Source of the DNA: Chitinophagales bacterium
GTDB taxonomy: Bacteria > Bacteroidota > Bacteroidia > Chitinophagales > Chitinophagaceae
DNA: 58,590 nucleotides
Assembly: GCA_030832645.1 (NCBI GenBank)
Contig: JAURIR010000004.1
Coordinates: 1 to 58,590 of the forward strand
Reading direction: 5' to 3'
Numbering within the stretch: the stretch's first letter is position 1; each line of letters begins with the position of its first letter. Shown one piece after another: positions 36,538 through 45,982 of this stretch. Under the pieces are notes generated by a model. It saw nothing but the letters and a program-made list of their open reading frames with translations. It did no database searches and was not told where the DNA came from. A program made the translations under genes and the position numbers.

Positions 36538-38514
36538 TTACTTCGAGCCCAAATATGAGTCAAACCATTCTACATTTGATTGGCTTGCTTTTAATACCAT
36601 TCTTGGCTCAAACGGACCATGGGGCTGACGGGGTAAAACCAGCAATTTTACTGGTACTTCACGCCTTCTCAAGGCATTGTAAAACATCACCGAATTGCTC
36701 ACGGGTACACGCAAATCTGCTTCTCCATGCTGTAACATTACAGGAGTTTTAACATTTTGTACATATCTCAACGGTGAATGCTCGTTGTATAAGGTCCAGT
36801 TATTCCAAGGGTCGCCATTGAAATAAACTGGCATCAAACTTTCAACATCGTCGGTCATATTTTGAAAAGCCAAATCAACAACGGGTGCTCCAATTGAAGC
36901 AGCTTTGAAACGATTGGTATGTCCTACTATCCAACTGCTCATGTATCCACCATAACTCCAACCCATCACGCCCAACATACTTTCATCTGTAATGCCCATT
37001 TTAATAACTGCATCAACGCCTGTCATAAGATCCTGATAATCTCCACCACCCCAATCTTTTTTATTCGCTACACGGAAGGCAGTTCCATATGCAGTCGAAC
37101 CGCGAGGATTCGGCCTCAACACAGCAAAACCATTTTCACTCAAACTTGCAATAGGATATACAGATTGATTGGATGCAATACATGCCTGGGTAAATACACC
37201 AGCCGGACCACCATGAATATTCAATAACAAAGGAACTTTTTTACCAGGCTGATAATTAACAGGATACGTTAACAATCCCTCGATCTCTTTTCCATCTGCA
37301 CTCTTCCACTTGATGACTTCTGTTTTCCCAATAGGCTTGTTTAAATGCTCGGCTTGAATATTCGTCACTTTCACTGGGGCATATTTAGAAAGAGTGCTCA
37401 CATACAATTCGGGTAAACGAGAGGGATTTTGTAAAGTGAATGTTATGCTAGTGTTGTTAAGTACTGCGCCAGTAAGAAAATTTTTCTCACCTGCATTCCA
37501 TTCAGTAATCGACTTCCCATCCGCACCTAATGCATAAATACTTGTCAATGTTTTATTTGATTCCAACACCAATACTTGTTTCCCATCAGGAGTCCAACCC
37601 AAAATATTTCCTTCCTCGTCTGGAGTGGCTTTCAAGCGCCATGATGTACCATCATTTAAATTGTATACTTGAACATGTTTAGGACCTGCCCAATCATTTG
37701 GAATTTCAGATACAAGAAATGCTACCCATTTTGAATCAGGACTTATATTCGGATCCGATTCGTTGGCAGCCGTTGTTGCAATTTTCTTCACTTCCCCAGA
37801 ATTGATATCAACAACTGCTATATCGCAATTGCTCATATCATTTGCCTTGGTCGTTTTACCATAACTGTAAGCAATTGTTTTATTGTCGTTGCTCCAATCA
37901 AACGTATTGACAGAAACATCTTCTTTTGTAATAGTCTTTTGAATATACTTGCCGGTAGAATCTTTGTGTTTGGTCCAAACGATTGCCAAACGATTTTGCT
38001 TTGGATTAGCGTCTAAAAAATACCAATCGTCTTTTGCTTTCTTATTCTTCTCTTCTTTATCGCTTGCTACATCCATTGTTGTGTAAGCGATTTTATTCCC
38101 ATCACTTGCCCAGGAAAAATCTCCTACACCACCTTTTGCATCGGTTAGTTTTTCGGCTTCACCGCCATTGATTGAAATGACATACAAATTACTTTTACCA
38201 TCGCGGGAAGAAGTGAATGCAATAGATTGATTGTCTGGACTCCACTTCGGATTTGCATTGTTCTTATCTCCCTTGGTAAGTTGTACGTGATTTGATCCGT
38301 CTGCGTTACAAATCCAAATTTGATTTACATATTCGCTTCTGTCGTCTGTCATGATTGCTTCACGCAAAGCATATGCTACTTTTTTACCGTCGGATGAAAC
38401 ATGTGAACTGCTGATATTTTTTATTTTCATCAATTGGTCTGGCGTCCAGCTTTTCTGTGCAAGACTGTAAGTGATTGCCAACACAGAGAGAAAGAAAAAG
38501 AATAATTTTTTCAT
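36538..38514 (-). CDS. S9 family peptidase (acylaminoacyl-peptidase type)
   Basis: A 658-residue exported serine peptidase with a signal peptide ending near residue 19 (SLAQ). A WD40/TolB-like propeller (about 25-390; repeats such as NPKWSPDNQSIAFTS) covers the hydrolase domain with S520 in GWSYGG, D600 in EADLRVP and H632 in RQPHGP. It differs from the other S9 enzyme in the window in having a shorter propeller and the GWSYGG nucleophile elbow. It should cut short peptides or acylated N-terminal residues in the periplasm. It starts 19 bases after the Asp-box gene, clearly in one operon. Confidence 0.94.
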   Translation of the reverse strand: MKKLFFFFLSVLAITYSLAQKSWTPDQLMKIKNISSSHVSSDGKKVAYALREAIMTDDRSEYVNQIWICNADGSNHVQLTKGDKNNANPKWSPDNQSIAFTSSRDGKSNLYVISINGGEAEKLTDAKGGVGDFSWASDGNKIAYTTMDVASDKEEKNKKAKDDWYFLDANPKQNRLAIVWTKHKDSTGKYIQKTITKEDVSVNTFDWSNDNKTIAYSYGKTTKANDMSNCDIAVVDINSGEVKKIATTAANESDPNISPDSKWVAFLVSEIPNDWAGPKHVQVYNLNDGTSWRLKATPDEEGNILGWTPDGKQVLVLESNKTLTSIYALGADGKSITEWNAGEKNFLTGAVLNNTSITFTLQNPSRLPELYVSTLSKYAPVKVTNIQAEHLNKPIGKTEVIKWKSADGKEIEGLLTYPVNYQPGKKVPLLLNIHGGPAGVFTQACIASNQSVYPIASLSENGFAVLRPNPRGSTAYGTAFRVANKKDWGGGDYQDLMTGVDAVIKMGITDESMLGVMGWSYGGYMSSWIVGHTNRFKAASIGAPVVDLAFQNMTDDVESLMPVYFNGDPWNNWTLYNEHSPLRYVQNVKTPVMLQHGEADLRVPVSNSVMFYNALRRREVPVKLLVLPRQPHGPFEPRMVLKASQSNVEWFDSYLGSK

Positions 38515-38533
38515 GATGATGTATTTATAAAAT

Positions 38534-41500
38534 TTACTTTTTTATTAATAATTGATATTCGGCTTTTATTTGATCAAATTTTTTCGAAAACAAATTATAG
38601 GCTTCCCGCTGCTGTGAAGTGGGGGGATAGTCTGCGCCATTCGTCTGACTCTCCTTTGCCAACGCAAGGAAATTTTCAATCAGCTGACTTGGATTTCTGA
38701 AACCATCCCAGCGAGAACCTGTCTGTTGTGCATCAAATAACTTTGCTTCAAGTGAAAATATCTTCTTTTCAAGAGCAAGTGCGGAAGGGTTATTCTCTTT
38801 TAATAGGTTAGCACGTTCAACTTCCATCGCTTCAATAAATAACATGCAAGCATTTATTTGTTTGTATAGATTTTTACCGAATTGATACTGTGCCTTGATG
38901 TCGTCAATGGAAGAGTGCGCATTGGGATCTTTCAAAACAATCAAGGGCTGTTTAAATGTTTCGTTGCCAATTTGCAAAACCACGGTATAAATACCAGGCA
39001 CCACACGAGGTGGCTCAAGTCCGGGGCCAATATCTAAATCTACAATATAAATAGAGCGTGTTCCGGTAGAATCCAATGGAACGAAATCCTTCCCAGGAGG
39101 TCGAGTTTTCAACTTTGCCAATTTGATATCATCGTGTGCTAGGTTCCACCAAACTCTGTTGAAACCTTTTATATTGGTGCCTTTGATCGTTTGAATCTTA
39201 TCACCTTCGGGAGATAATATATATACAGAAGGCACCTCTTTGGAAGTATCACTCAAATAGTAATTGATAGATGCTCCATAGGGAGGATTGGATCCGGTAA
39301 CCAATGATCGTCCATCTGCATGAAATGCATTTTGCATATTAAAACGATAGGCATTGCGCAGAGGGAACAAGCGCGTAGAGAGTGTTTGTATACTTTTACT
39401 CCATTCTCTTAAAGGCGTAATATCGTCCATGATATAAAATCCTCTGCCATAAGTAGCCAATGCCAGGTCGCGAAAATTTTTCTGTATGGCAATATGATAA
39501 ATCGGTGCAGGAGGTAAATTATTTTTAATCAGTTTCCATTGTTTGCCATCGTCTGGACTTACATACAATCCATTGTCGGTGCCTGCAAACAACAATCCTC
39601 TTTGTCCGGGATCTTCTTTCACAAAATGTACGAAAGAACTATTCGATGCAGGAATAGCCCCGGCAATATTGACCCACTTCTTTCCAAATTCGGTTACTTT
39701 AAAAATGTACGATTTAAAATCGCCCAGCTGTTGAAAATGAATAGAAACATAAGCAGTCCCCGGATCAAAATTTGATGCATCGATATTACTGATGGTTCCC
39801 CATTTAGCCAATCCGATATTCGTGGGCGAAATATTTTCCCAGTGCAATCCATCGTCTTTTGTAATATGTACAATTCCATCATTACTGCCTGTCCATAAAA
39901 CACCTTTCTGAAGTGGTGACTCTGCAATCGCATACAAAGTTGACCCGTCAAAGGTCATAAGGTTATCGCCATTGATTCCACCAGAACTTTGTTGATGCGA
40001 TTTGTCATTGGTGGTTAGGTCTGGACTAATAATTTTCCAGCTCATTCCCTTGTTGGTAGTTTTGTGTACAAATTGACTGCCAACATATACTGCTCCTCTT
40101 TCGTGAACCGATAAGGTCATGGGGAAATTCCAATGCCATCTATACTTCACATCTGCAGGAGCCCACCCATAGGCAGTTTCAGGCCATACACGCACATCAT
40201 GGCTATAGCCAGTTTTTGTATCGGTGATATCCAATCCACCATCATAACACCCAGACCATACAATGGAATTATCAAAAGGATCGGGTTGTGCAAATCCACT
40301 TTCGCATCCGCCAACTTGTCTCCATTGACCAATCGGAATAGAACCTTGCATACTGATAGCTGCTGTGTGATATGAGCTTCCATCTTGTCTGTTTCCCATA
40401 ATGTTGTATGGAACCGCATTGTCAACTGCCACATGATACATCTGAGCAATTGGCAAATTGATATTTCGCCAGGTTTTCCCTCCATTGAAAGTCATGTTCA
40501 TACAACCATCATGTGCTACCATGATACGATTAGCATCTTTTGGATCAAACCATATATCGTGATTATCACCTCCTGGATTATAGTTTCCATGACCATTGAA
40601 CGTTTTACCTCCATCTTTTGATTCCATGATGGTAACACTGATCGTATAGATTTTATTTTCATCCTGAGACGAAACCCGCAAACGCGTGTAATATGGTCCG
40701 CGCTGTGCAAGAGAGTGGCTTTGAAACATCATTTTCCAAGACTCCCCTCCGTCAACCGATTTATACAAGGCTGGCGACTTGTCCTCTACCAACGCATATA
40801 CAGTGGAGGGATTGCTTTGCGCAAGATCAATAGAAGTCTTACCAATACTATGAGAACCACCACCAGGTAAACCATTTTCCATTTTCTTCCATGTTTTTCC
40901 TCCATCAGAAGTTTTATAAAAACCACTTCCTGGTCCACCACTTTTTAAATTCCATGTTTTCATTTCTACTTGCCACATACCGGCAAATAATTCTTCGGGG
41001 TTGGATTGATTCAAAACCAAATCACTGCAACCAGTATTCTCATCCACAAACAAAATCCTCTTCCAAGTAACTCCTCCATCGATGGTCTTGAAAACTCCCC
41101 GCTCCTGTTGGGGTCCACCGGTATGACCCAGTGCAGCCACATATACGATATTGGGATTAGTTGGATGAATAAGCACTCTTGAGATACGGACCGTTTCTTT
41201 CAATCCCATATTCTTCCATGTCTTTCCGCCATCAACAGATTTATATACGCCGTTCCCGTTTGCGTGAGCGGGACGAATAATAAAGGTTTCTCCTGTTCCT
41301 GCCCATACTTGTTTTGGATCCGACATCGATACTGCCAACGCCCCAATTGAGGAATTATCCATTTCATCAAACACGGGTTTCCAATTGATCCCTCCGTCTT
41401 CGGTTTTAAAAATACCGCCGGAGGCGGCTCCTACATAGGAAACCATTGGATTACCGGCTTCGCCAGCTACTGCAATCGTGCGGTTCCCATCTGGGCCAAT

Positions 41501-41599
41501 GAATCGGAACTTTAAAGCTGAAAAGTCTTGTGATTGTGCAATGGATGAAAGAGCAAGTAAGAAGACCAGGAAGCTTTTTGTTGGATGAAACTTTTTCAT
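38534..41599 (-). CDS. Asp-box (BNR/VPS10-like) propeller protein
   Basis: A 1021-residue exported protein. The start is placed at the ATG that opens signal peptide MKKFHPTKSFLVFLLAL; a longer frame of 26 codons upstream is unlikely. At least eight Asp-box repeats of the S/T-x-D-G-G-x-T/S-W type are seen (KSVDGGKTW, KTIDGGVTW, KTSDGGKTW, KSVDGGESW and degenerate copies), spread over about 50-760, forming two large sortilin-like propellers. The C-terminal 250 residues are a separate region ending in a helical tail. Such proteins are common in Bacteroidota beside S9 peptidases, are often annotated as glycosyl hydrolases, and have no proven activity. It may bind peptides or glycans. Confidence 0.88.
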   Translation of the reverse strand: MKKFHPTKSFLVFLLALSSIAQSQDFSALKFRFIGPDGNRTIAVAGEAGNPMVSYVGAASGGIFKTEDGGINWKPVFDEMDNSSIGALAVSMSDPKQVWAGTGETFIIRPAHANGNGVYKSVDGGKTWKNMGLKETVRISRVLIHPTNPNIVYVAALGHTGGPQQERGVFKTIDGGVTWKRILFVDENTGCSDLVLNQSNPEELFAGMWQVEMKTWNLKSGGPGSGFYKTSDGGKTWKKMENGLPGGGSHSIGKTSIDLAQSNPSTVYALVEDKSPALYKSVDGGESWKMMFQSHSLAQRGPYYTRLRVSSQDENKIYTISVTIMESKDGGKTFNGHGNYNPGGDNHDIWFDPKDANRIMVAHDGCMNMTFNGGKTWRNINLPIAQMYHVAVDNAVPYNIMGNRQDGSSYHTAAISMQGSIPIGQWRQVGGCESGFAQPDPFDNSIVWSGCYDGGLDITDTKTGYSHDVRVWPETAYGWAPADVKYRWHWNFPMTLSVHERGAVYVGSQFVHKTTNKGMSWKIISPDLTTNDKSHQQSSGGINGDNLMTFDGSTLYAIAESPLQKGVLWTGSNDGIVHITKDDGLHWENISPTNIGLAKWGTISNIDASNFDPGTAYVSIHFQQLGDFKSYIFKVTEFGKKWVNIAGAIPASNSSFVHFVKEDPGQRGLLFAGTDNGLYVSPDDGKQWKLIKNNLPPAPIYHIAIQKNFRDLALATYGRGFYIMDDITPLREWSKSIQTLSTRLFPLRNAYRFNMQNAFHADGRSLVTGSNPPYGASINYYLSDTSKEVPSVYILSPEGDKIQTIKGTNIKGFNRVWWNLAHDDIKLAKLKTRPPGKDFVPLDSTGTRSIYIVDLDIGPGLEPPRVVPGIYTVVLQIGNETFKQPLIVLKDPNAHSSIDDIKAQYQFGKNLYKQINACMLFIEAMEVERANLLKENNPSALALEKKIFSLEAKLFDAQQTGSRWDGFRNPSQLIENFLALAKESQTNGADYPPTSQQREAYNLFSKKFDQIKAEYQLLIKK

Positions 41600-41705
41600 A
41601 CTAATCACTTTTAAATAGATATAGGAAGTTAAACAAAATAAGAATATACCATTTGAAAATGCTTTGATGAAAAGCAAATAACTTTATGCATATCAAAACA
41701 TTCAT

Positions 41706-42977
41706 ATGAGAAAGATTCAATACATCATTGCCATTTTTAGTTTTTTCATTAGTCTTCAAGTGGTCAACGCTCAATCAAAATATGTTATTACAGCAGACAG
41801 ATTATTCGATGGTGTTGAAATACATAACAACTGGGCAGTAGTTACGGAAGGGAATAAAATAGTAGCTGTAGGGCCAAAAGATCAAATCAAAATTCCGGAA
41901 GGTGCAACAAAAATCAATTACGGAGACGCAACCATCACACCTGGTTTGATTGAAGGGCACTCACATTTATTATTATACCCATACAATGTCACTGACTGGG
42001 ATACACAGGTATTAAAAGAAACGGACTCGTATAGAACAGCGCGTGCAACGGTGCATGCAAAGAATACATTGTTGGCTGGATTCACCACGGCAAGAGATCT
42101 TGGCACCGAAGGAGCAGGCTACTCAGATGTTGCTATAAAACGTGCAATCAATGAAGGAATTATAATTGGCCCCCGATTAATGGTGGCAGGTAGAGCAATC
42201 GTTTCAACAGGTTCGTATGGACCAAAGGGCTATGACAATGATCAGCAAATTATGCTCGGTGCAGAACCTGCAGATGGAAATGATTTGATTAGAGTAGTAA
42301 GAGACCAAATCGGAAAGGGTGCTGATTTTATAAAGATTTATGCAGACTACAGATGGGGTGTAAACGGTGAAGACAGGCCGTCATTTACATTAGACGAATT
42401 AAAATTGATCAACGAAGTAACCAGAAGCAGTGGTAGAGTGATGGTATGTCACGCAAAATCGAAAGAGGCCATAAGAAGAGCAGTATTGGCAGGAGCAGAA
42501 ACAATCGAACACGGAGATTTTATCGATGTAGAATTAGGTAAACTCATGAAAGAGCACAATGTTACCTATATACCAACTGTTGCGGCAGTCGATGTGATAT
42601 CTCAATACAGAGGTTGGAAAAAAGGTGTAATGGATCCGCCTGCAAACGTGTTGAACAAGAGAAAAAGTTTTAAAGAAGCAATTGCATCGGGTGTATCGAT
42701 TGGAATGGGCGGTGATGTGGGAGTGTATCCTCACGGAGAAAATGTGTTGGAAATGGAGTTGATGGTAGAATACGGCATGCAGCCCTTTGATGTATTGAAA
42801 GCAGCTACCAGTGTCAATTCCAGGGCCTTTCATCTTGATGACAGATTGGGATTTTTGAAACCAGGATTTATTTCTGATGTGGTAGTAGTTGCTGGAGATC
42901 CGAGTAAAAATATTTCAGCTATTCGAAATGTTTTGTATGTAATGAAGGAAGGAGTGATCTACAAACAAGTAAAATAA
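41706..42977 (+). CDS. amidohydrolase family protein (imidazolonepropionase/prolidase-like)
   Basis: A 423-residue exported enzyme with a signal peptide ending near VNAQ. The metal-dependent TIM barrel is complete: H85-S-H87, probable carboxylated K210, H249 (VMVCHAK), H269 (IEHGD) and D337 (GGDVGV). The combination with a signal peptide is typical of the Xaa-Pro dipeptidase/imidazolonepropionase-related group found next to peptidases in Bacteroidota. It diverges from the Asp-box/S9 operon, so peptide turnover is a reasonable theme. It is followed at six bases by the DUF2461 gene. Confidence 0.92.
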   Translation: MRKIQYIIAIFSFFISLQVVNAQSKYVITADRLFDGVEIHNNWAVVTEGNKIVAVGPKDQIKIPEGATKINYGDATITPGLIEGHSHLLLYPYNVTDWDTQVLKETDSYRTARATVHAKNTLLAGFTTARDLGTEGAGYSDVAIKRAINEGIIIGPRLMVAGRAIVSTGSYGPKGYDNDQQIMLGAEPADGNDLIRVVRDQIGKGADFIKIYADYRWGVNGEDRPSFTLDELKLINEVTRSSGRVMVCHAKSKEAIRRAVLAGAETIEHGDFIDVELGKLMKEHNVTYIPTVAAVDVISQYRGWKKGVMDPPANVLNKRKSFKEAIASGVSIGMGGDVGVYPHGENVLEMELMVEYGMQPFDVLKAATSVNSRAFHLDDRLGFLKPGFISDVVVVAGDPSKNISAIRNVLYVMKEGVIYKQVK

Positions 42978-42983
42978 ATATCA

Positions 42984-43643
42984 ATGATCACGGCACCGAC
43001 CCTCAAATTTTTAAAAGCGCTCAAGAGAAACAATAATAAAGAATGGTTCGATGCCAACCGAAGTGCATACGAAAATGCAAAGAATGAATTTTTAATTCAG
43101 GTTGGTGAAATCATAGATCAATTGAAATCAATAGATCCAACATTGGAAAATTTAACGCCTAAAAACTGTGTATTCCGTATCAACAGGGATGTACGTTTTT
43201 CTTCCAATAAAGAGCCTTACAAGACCAACTTCGGTGCAAGTTTTAGCAAGGGTGGTAAGAAAATTGAAAGCGCGGGTTATTATTTTCATCTAGAGCCAGG
43301 GAATATTTTTTTAGGAGGGGGCTGCTGGATGCCTGAATCGGCAACACTCAAGAATATCAGAATGGAGATTGATTATAATTTTGATGAATTCAAATCAATT
43401 CTTCAAAACAAGTCTTTCAAAAAATACTTCGACGGTTTAAACGACGAAGCAAAATTAAGCAGACCCCCCAGGAATTACGATGAAAGCAATCCAGCCATAG
43501 AATTCATCAAGCTCAAGAGTTTTACTGCACTTGTTTCAATGGATGATGAGGATGTATTGAATAAAAATTTAACATCCAACATAATAAACCATTTCAAGGC
43601 AATTAAACCATTCATAGATTTTCTAAATAAAGCAATCGATTAA
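42984..43643 (+). CDS. DUF2461 family protein
   Basis: A 219-residue cytoplasmic protein of the DUF2461/TIGR02453 family. Signature segments are FLKALKRNNNKEWFDANR near the N-terminus, F-R-I-N-R-D-V-R-F-S-x-N-K-x-P-Y-K in the middle (about 64-80), and G-Y-Y-F-H-L-E-P-G after it. The function of the family is unknown. It lies six bases after the amidohydrolase and one base before the Rossmann-fold gene, so it is the middle gene of a tight three-gene operon. Confidence 0.9.
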   Translation: MITAPTLKFLKALKRNNNKEWFDANRSAYENAKNEFLIQVGEIIDQLKSIDPTLENLTPKNCVFRINRDVRFSSNKEPYKTNFGASFSKGGKKIESAGYYFHLEPGNIFLGGGCWMPESATLKNIRMEIDYNFDEFKSILQNKSFKKYFDGLNDEAKLSRPPRNYDESNPAIEFIKLKSFTALVSMDDEDVLNKNLTSNIINHFKAIKPFIDFLNKAID

Positions 43644-43644
43644 T

Positions 43645-44301
43645 ATGAAAGTAATCATAACAGGTGCCACAGGCATGGTGGGGGAAGGTGTTTTGTTAGA
43701 GTGTCTTCAAAATGAACACGTTTCCGAAGTATTATTATTGAGCAGAAAACACTATGCGTTGCAGCATCCAAAACTGAAAGAGGTTATAGTGAATGATTTT
43801 ATGCAACTTGATTCCATTCATGATTCACTGGAACACTACGATGCATGCTTTTTTTGTGCAGGCATCAGCTCAGTTGGGTTGAAAGAAGATGTATACCGAC
43901 ATATAACGTATGATAGCACCATGAATGTTGCCAAAACATTGTCATCGATCAATCCATCGATGACGTTCATTTACGTTTCCGGTTCAGGAACAGACAGCAG
44001 CGAGAAAGGGAAATTGATGTGGGCACGAGTGAAGGGCAAGACAGAGAATGATTTGATGAAGCTGCCGTTCAAGCGCGTATATGCATTCAGGCCTGGGATG
44101 ATGAGGTCAACACCTGGACAGAAAAACGTGAACCGAGCTTTTAAAATAATCGATGCCCTCTATCCGCTGATGAACTTTTTATTTCCTGCATTTGTGAGTA
44201 CCCTCCAGGAAGTAGCCGTTGCGATGATAAAAATTGTCCTAACTCCTTATAAATCAAATACAATCGAAGTCAGAGACGTCAAGTTAATTTGCACACAATA
44301 A
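43645..44301 (+). CDS. NAD(P)-binding Rossmann-fold protein (atypical SDR)
   Basis: A 218-residue cytoplasmic protein. The N-terminal nucleotide-binding motif is T-G-A-T-G-M-V-G-E-G at 7-16. A YVSGSGTD segment and an R-V-K-G-K-T-E-N stretch stand where the SDR active-site Tyr-x-x-x-Lys would be, but the tyrosine is absent, as in NAD-binding atypical SDRs of the HTATIP2/NmrA type. Dehydrogenase activity is therefore doubtful and a redox-sensing or binding role is possible. The operon continues from DUF2461 with one base between stop and start. Confidence 0.83.
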   Translation: MKVIITGATGMVGEGVLLECLQNEHVSEVLLLSRKHYALQHPKLKEVIVNDFMQLDSIHDSLEHYDACFFCAGISSVGLKEDVYRHITYDSTMNVAKTLSSINPSMTFIYVSGSGTDSSEKGKLMWARVKGKTENDLMKLPFKRVYAFRPGMMRSTPGQKNVNRAFKIIDALYPLMNFLFPAFVSTLQEVAVAMIKIVLTPYKSNTIEVRDVKLICTQ

Positions 44302-44360
44302 TAATTAACAGTTGAAATGCTATATCTTTTTTGACGTAAATTCAATGAACAATCATAGTA

Positions 44361-45980
44361 ATGGGCGCATCAGAAAAGCTTCTCAATACTTTTGCTGGTT
44401 TAGATTCCTACAAAGGAGAATGGAGTCCGACAGTGGTAAGACATCTAGTAAAGCGTACGTTATTCGGAGCTACAAAAAAGGATATTGAATATTTTTTACG
44501 CATGGGCTTTGAAGCATCTATCAATGAGCTTCTAGCAACCAACTATCCAGAACCAACTCCGCCAATCAAAGATTATAACCCCTCTGCATCTGCTGCACCT
44601 GACAGCACCATAACAACCGGACAAACATGGGTAAATGATACTTCATTGGATGGAACACTCGCATTTCTAAGACGATCTTCCTTCAAAAAATGGTGGGTCG
44701 GTCGAATGATTAACCAGGAAAGAACGATCATAGAAAAGATGACTCTCTTCTGGCACAATCATTTCGCAACAGAAACAAATGACGTGTCTATAGCTCAATA
44801 CGTATACAGACATCATAAATTATTGCGGTCAAATGCATTGGGAAATTTTCGTGTTTTATTGAAAAAGGTTTCACTTGACCCCGCAATGCTGATTTATTTA
44901 AACGGTCAGAACAACAATAAAACGGCTCCAGATGAAAACTATGCCAGAGAATTACAGGAGCTATTTGTAATAGGCAAGGGTGCAAATGCCGCATTCACGG
45001 AAGACGACGTAAAGTCTGCTGCAAAAATTTTAACCGGCTGGAGAAATAATAATACAAAACTTGAACCATACTTCGATCTTACCAGACATGATGTAACGAA
45101 CAAATCATTTTCAGCTTTTTACGGAAACAAAACCATCAATGGTGTAAACAGTGTAAATGGTGGAGAAATCGAATTAGACAGTCTCATTGAAATGCTGCTT
45201 TCCCAGAAAGAAGCAGCGTTATTTATTTGCCGAAAATTATATACCTGGTTTGTATACTACAAGATTACTCCAGAAATTGAAAGTGCCATCATTGAGCCTC
45301 TTGCAGATATATTTAGAAAAAATAACTTTGAAATCCTACCTGTTGTAAAAGCATTGATCAGCAGTGAGCATTTTTTTGATAGCACAAACAGAGGTTGCCA
45401 AATCAAGAGCCCAGTTGACTTAATCATAGGACTAACAAGAGAGATGGAAATAAAATTTCCATCATCCGATCAATTTGCAATTAATTATACTTTGTGGAAT
45501 CAGTTACTGAGTTATTTATCATCATCACAACAGGATATCGGTGATCCTCCAGATGTAAGCGGGTGGAAGGCATACTACCAGGCGCCTTTGTTTTATGGAA
45601 ATTGGATCAATACCGATACAATGCCGAAGAGATTGCAATATTCACAGAACCTTATCACCCCGGGGTATACAGCAAGTGGATTTAAAATGATTGTTCCTGC
45701 AATTGAATATGCAAAAAGCTTTCAGCGTCCTGAAGACCCGAATAAGTTATTGGAAGATATATGTAGCCATTTACTGGGTATGGATATTTCAAGTGCTCAC
45801 AAAGTGCAAATCAAAAAAGATATTTTGCTATCTGGGCAAATCGATGATCATTACTGGACCAATGCATGGGACACATATATCAATGCACCCGGTAATACAT
45901 CGAATACAAATTATGTAAACACAGCATTGATAAACTTATTAAAATACATCATCAATCTTCCGGAGTACCAACTCTGCTAA
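44361..45980 (+). CDS. DUF1800 family protein
   Basis: A 539-residue largely helical protein. Family hallmarks are H-L-V-K-R-T-L-F-G-A-T near residue 28, TLFWHNHFAT near 129, and NYARELQELFVIG near 193, and the ILTGWR motif follows. No signal peptide is evident from this start, although the partner product has a twin-arginine-like leader. DUF1800 and DUF1501 genes occur as pairs across Bacteroidota and Planctomycetota, and the function of the pair is not established. Its stop is two bases before the DUF1501 start, so translation is coupled. Confidence 0.92.
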   Translation: MGASEKLLNTFAGLDSYKGEWSPTVVRHLVKRTLFGATKKDIEYFLRMGFEASINELLATNYPEPTPPIKDYNPSASAAPDSTITTGQTWVNDTSLDGTLAFLRRSSFKKWWVGRMINQERTIIEKMTLFWHNHFATETNDVSIAQYVYRHHKLLRSNALGNFRVLLKKVSLDPAMLIYLNGQNNNKTAPDENYARELQELFVIGKGANAAFTEDDVKSAAKILTGWRNNNTKLEPYFDLTRHDVTNKSFSAFYGNKTINGVNSVNGGEIELDSLIEMLLSQKEAALFICRKLYTWFVYYKITPEIESAIIEPLADIFRKNNFEILPVVKALISSEHFFDSTNRGCQIKSPVDLIIGLTREMEIKFPSSDQFAINYTLWNQLLSYLSSSQQDIGDPPDVSGWKAYYQAPLFYGNWINTDTMPKRLQYSQNLITPGYTASGFKMIVPAIEYAKSFQRPEDPNKLLEDICSHLLGMDISSAHKVQIKKDILLSGQIDDHYWTNAWDTYINAPGNTSNTNYVNTALINLLKYIINLPEYQLC

Positions 45981-45982
45981 AA

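Noticed and set aside
41660-41676. Small hairpin TGCTTT-gatga-AAAGCA between the Asp-box and amidohydrolase genes
   Set aside because: A six-pair AT-rich stem in a promoter region is too weak and too likely by chance to call.
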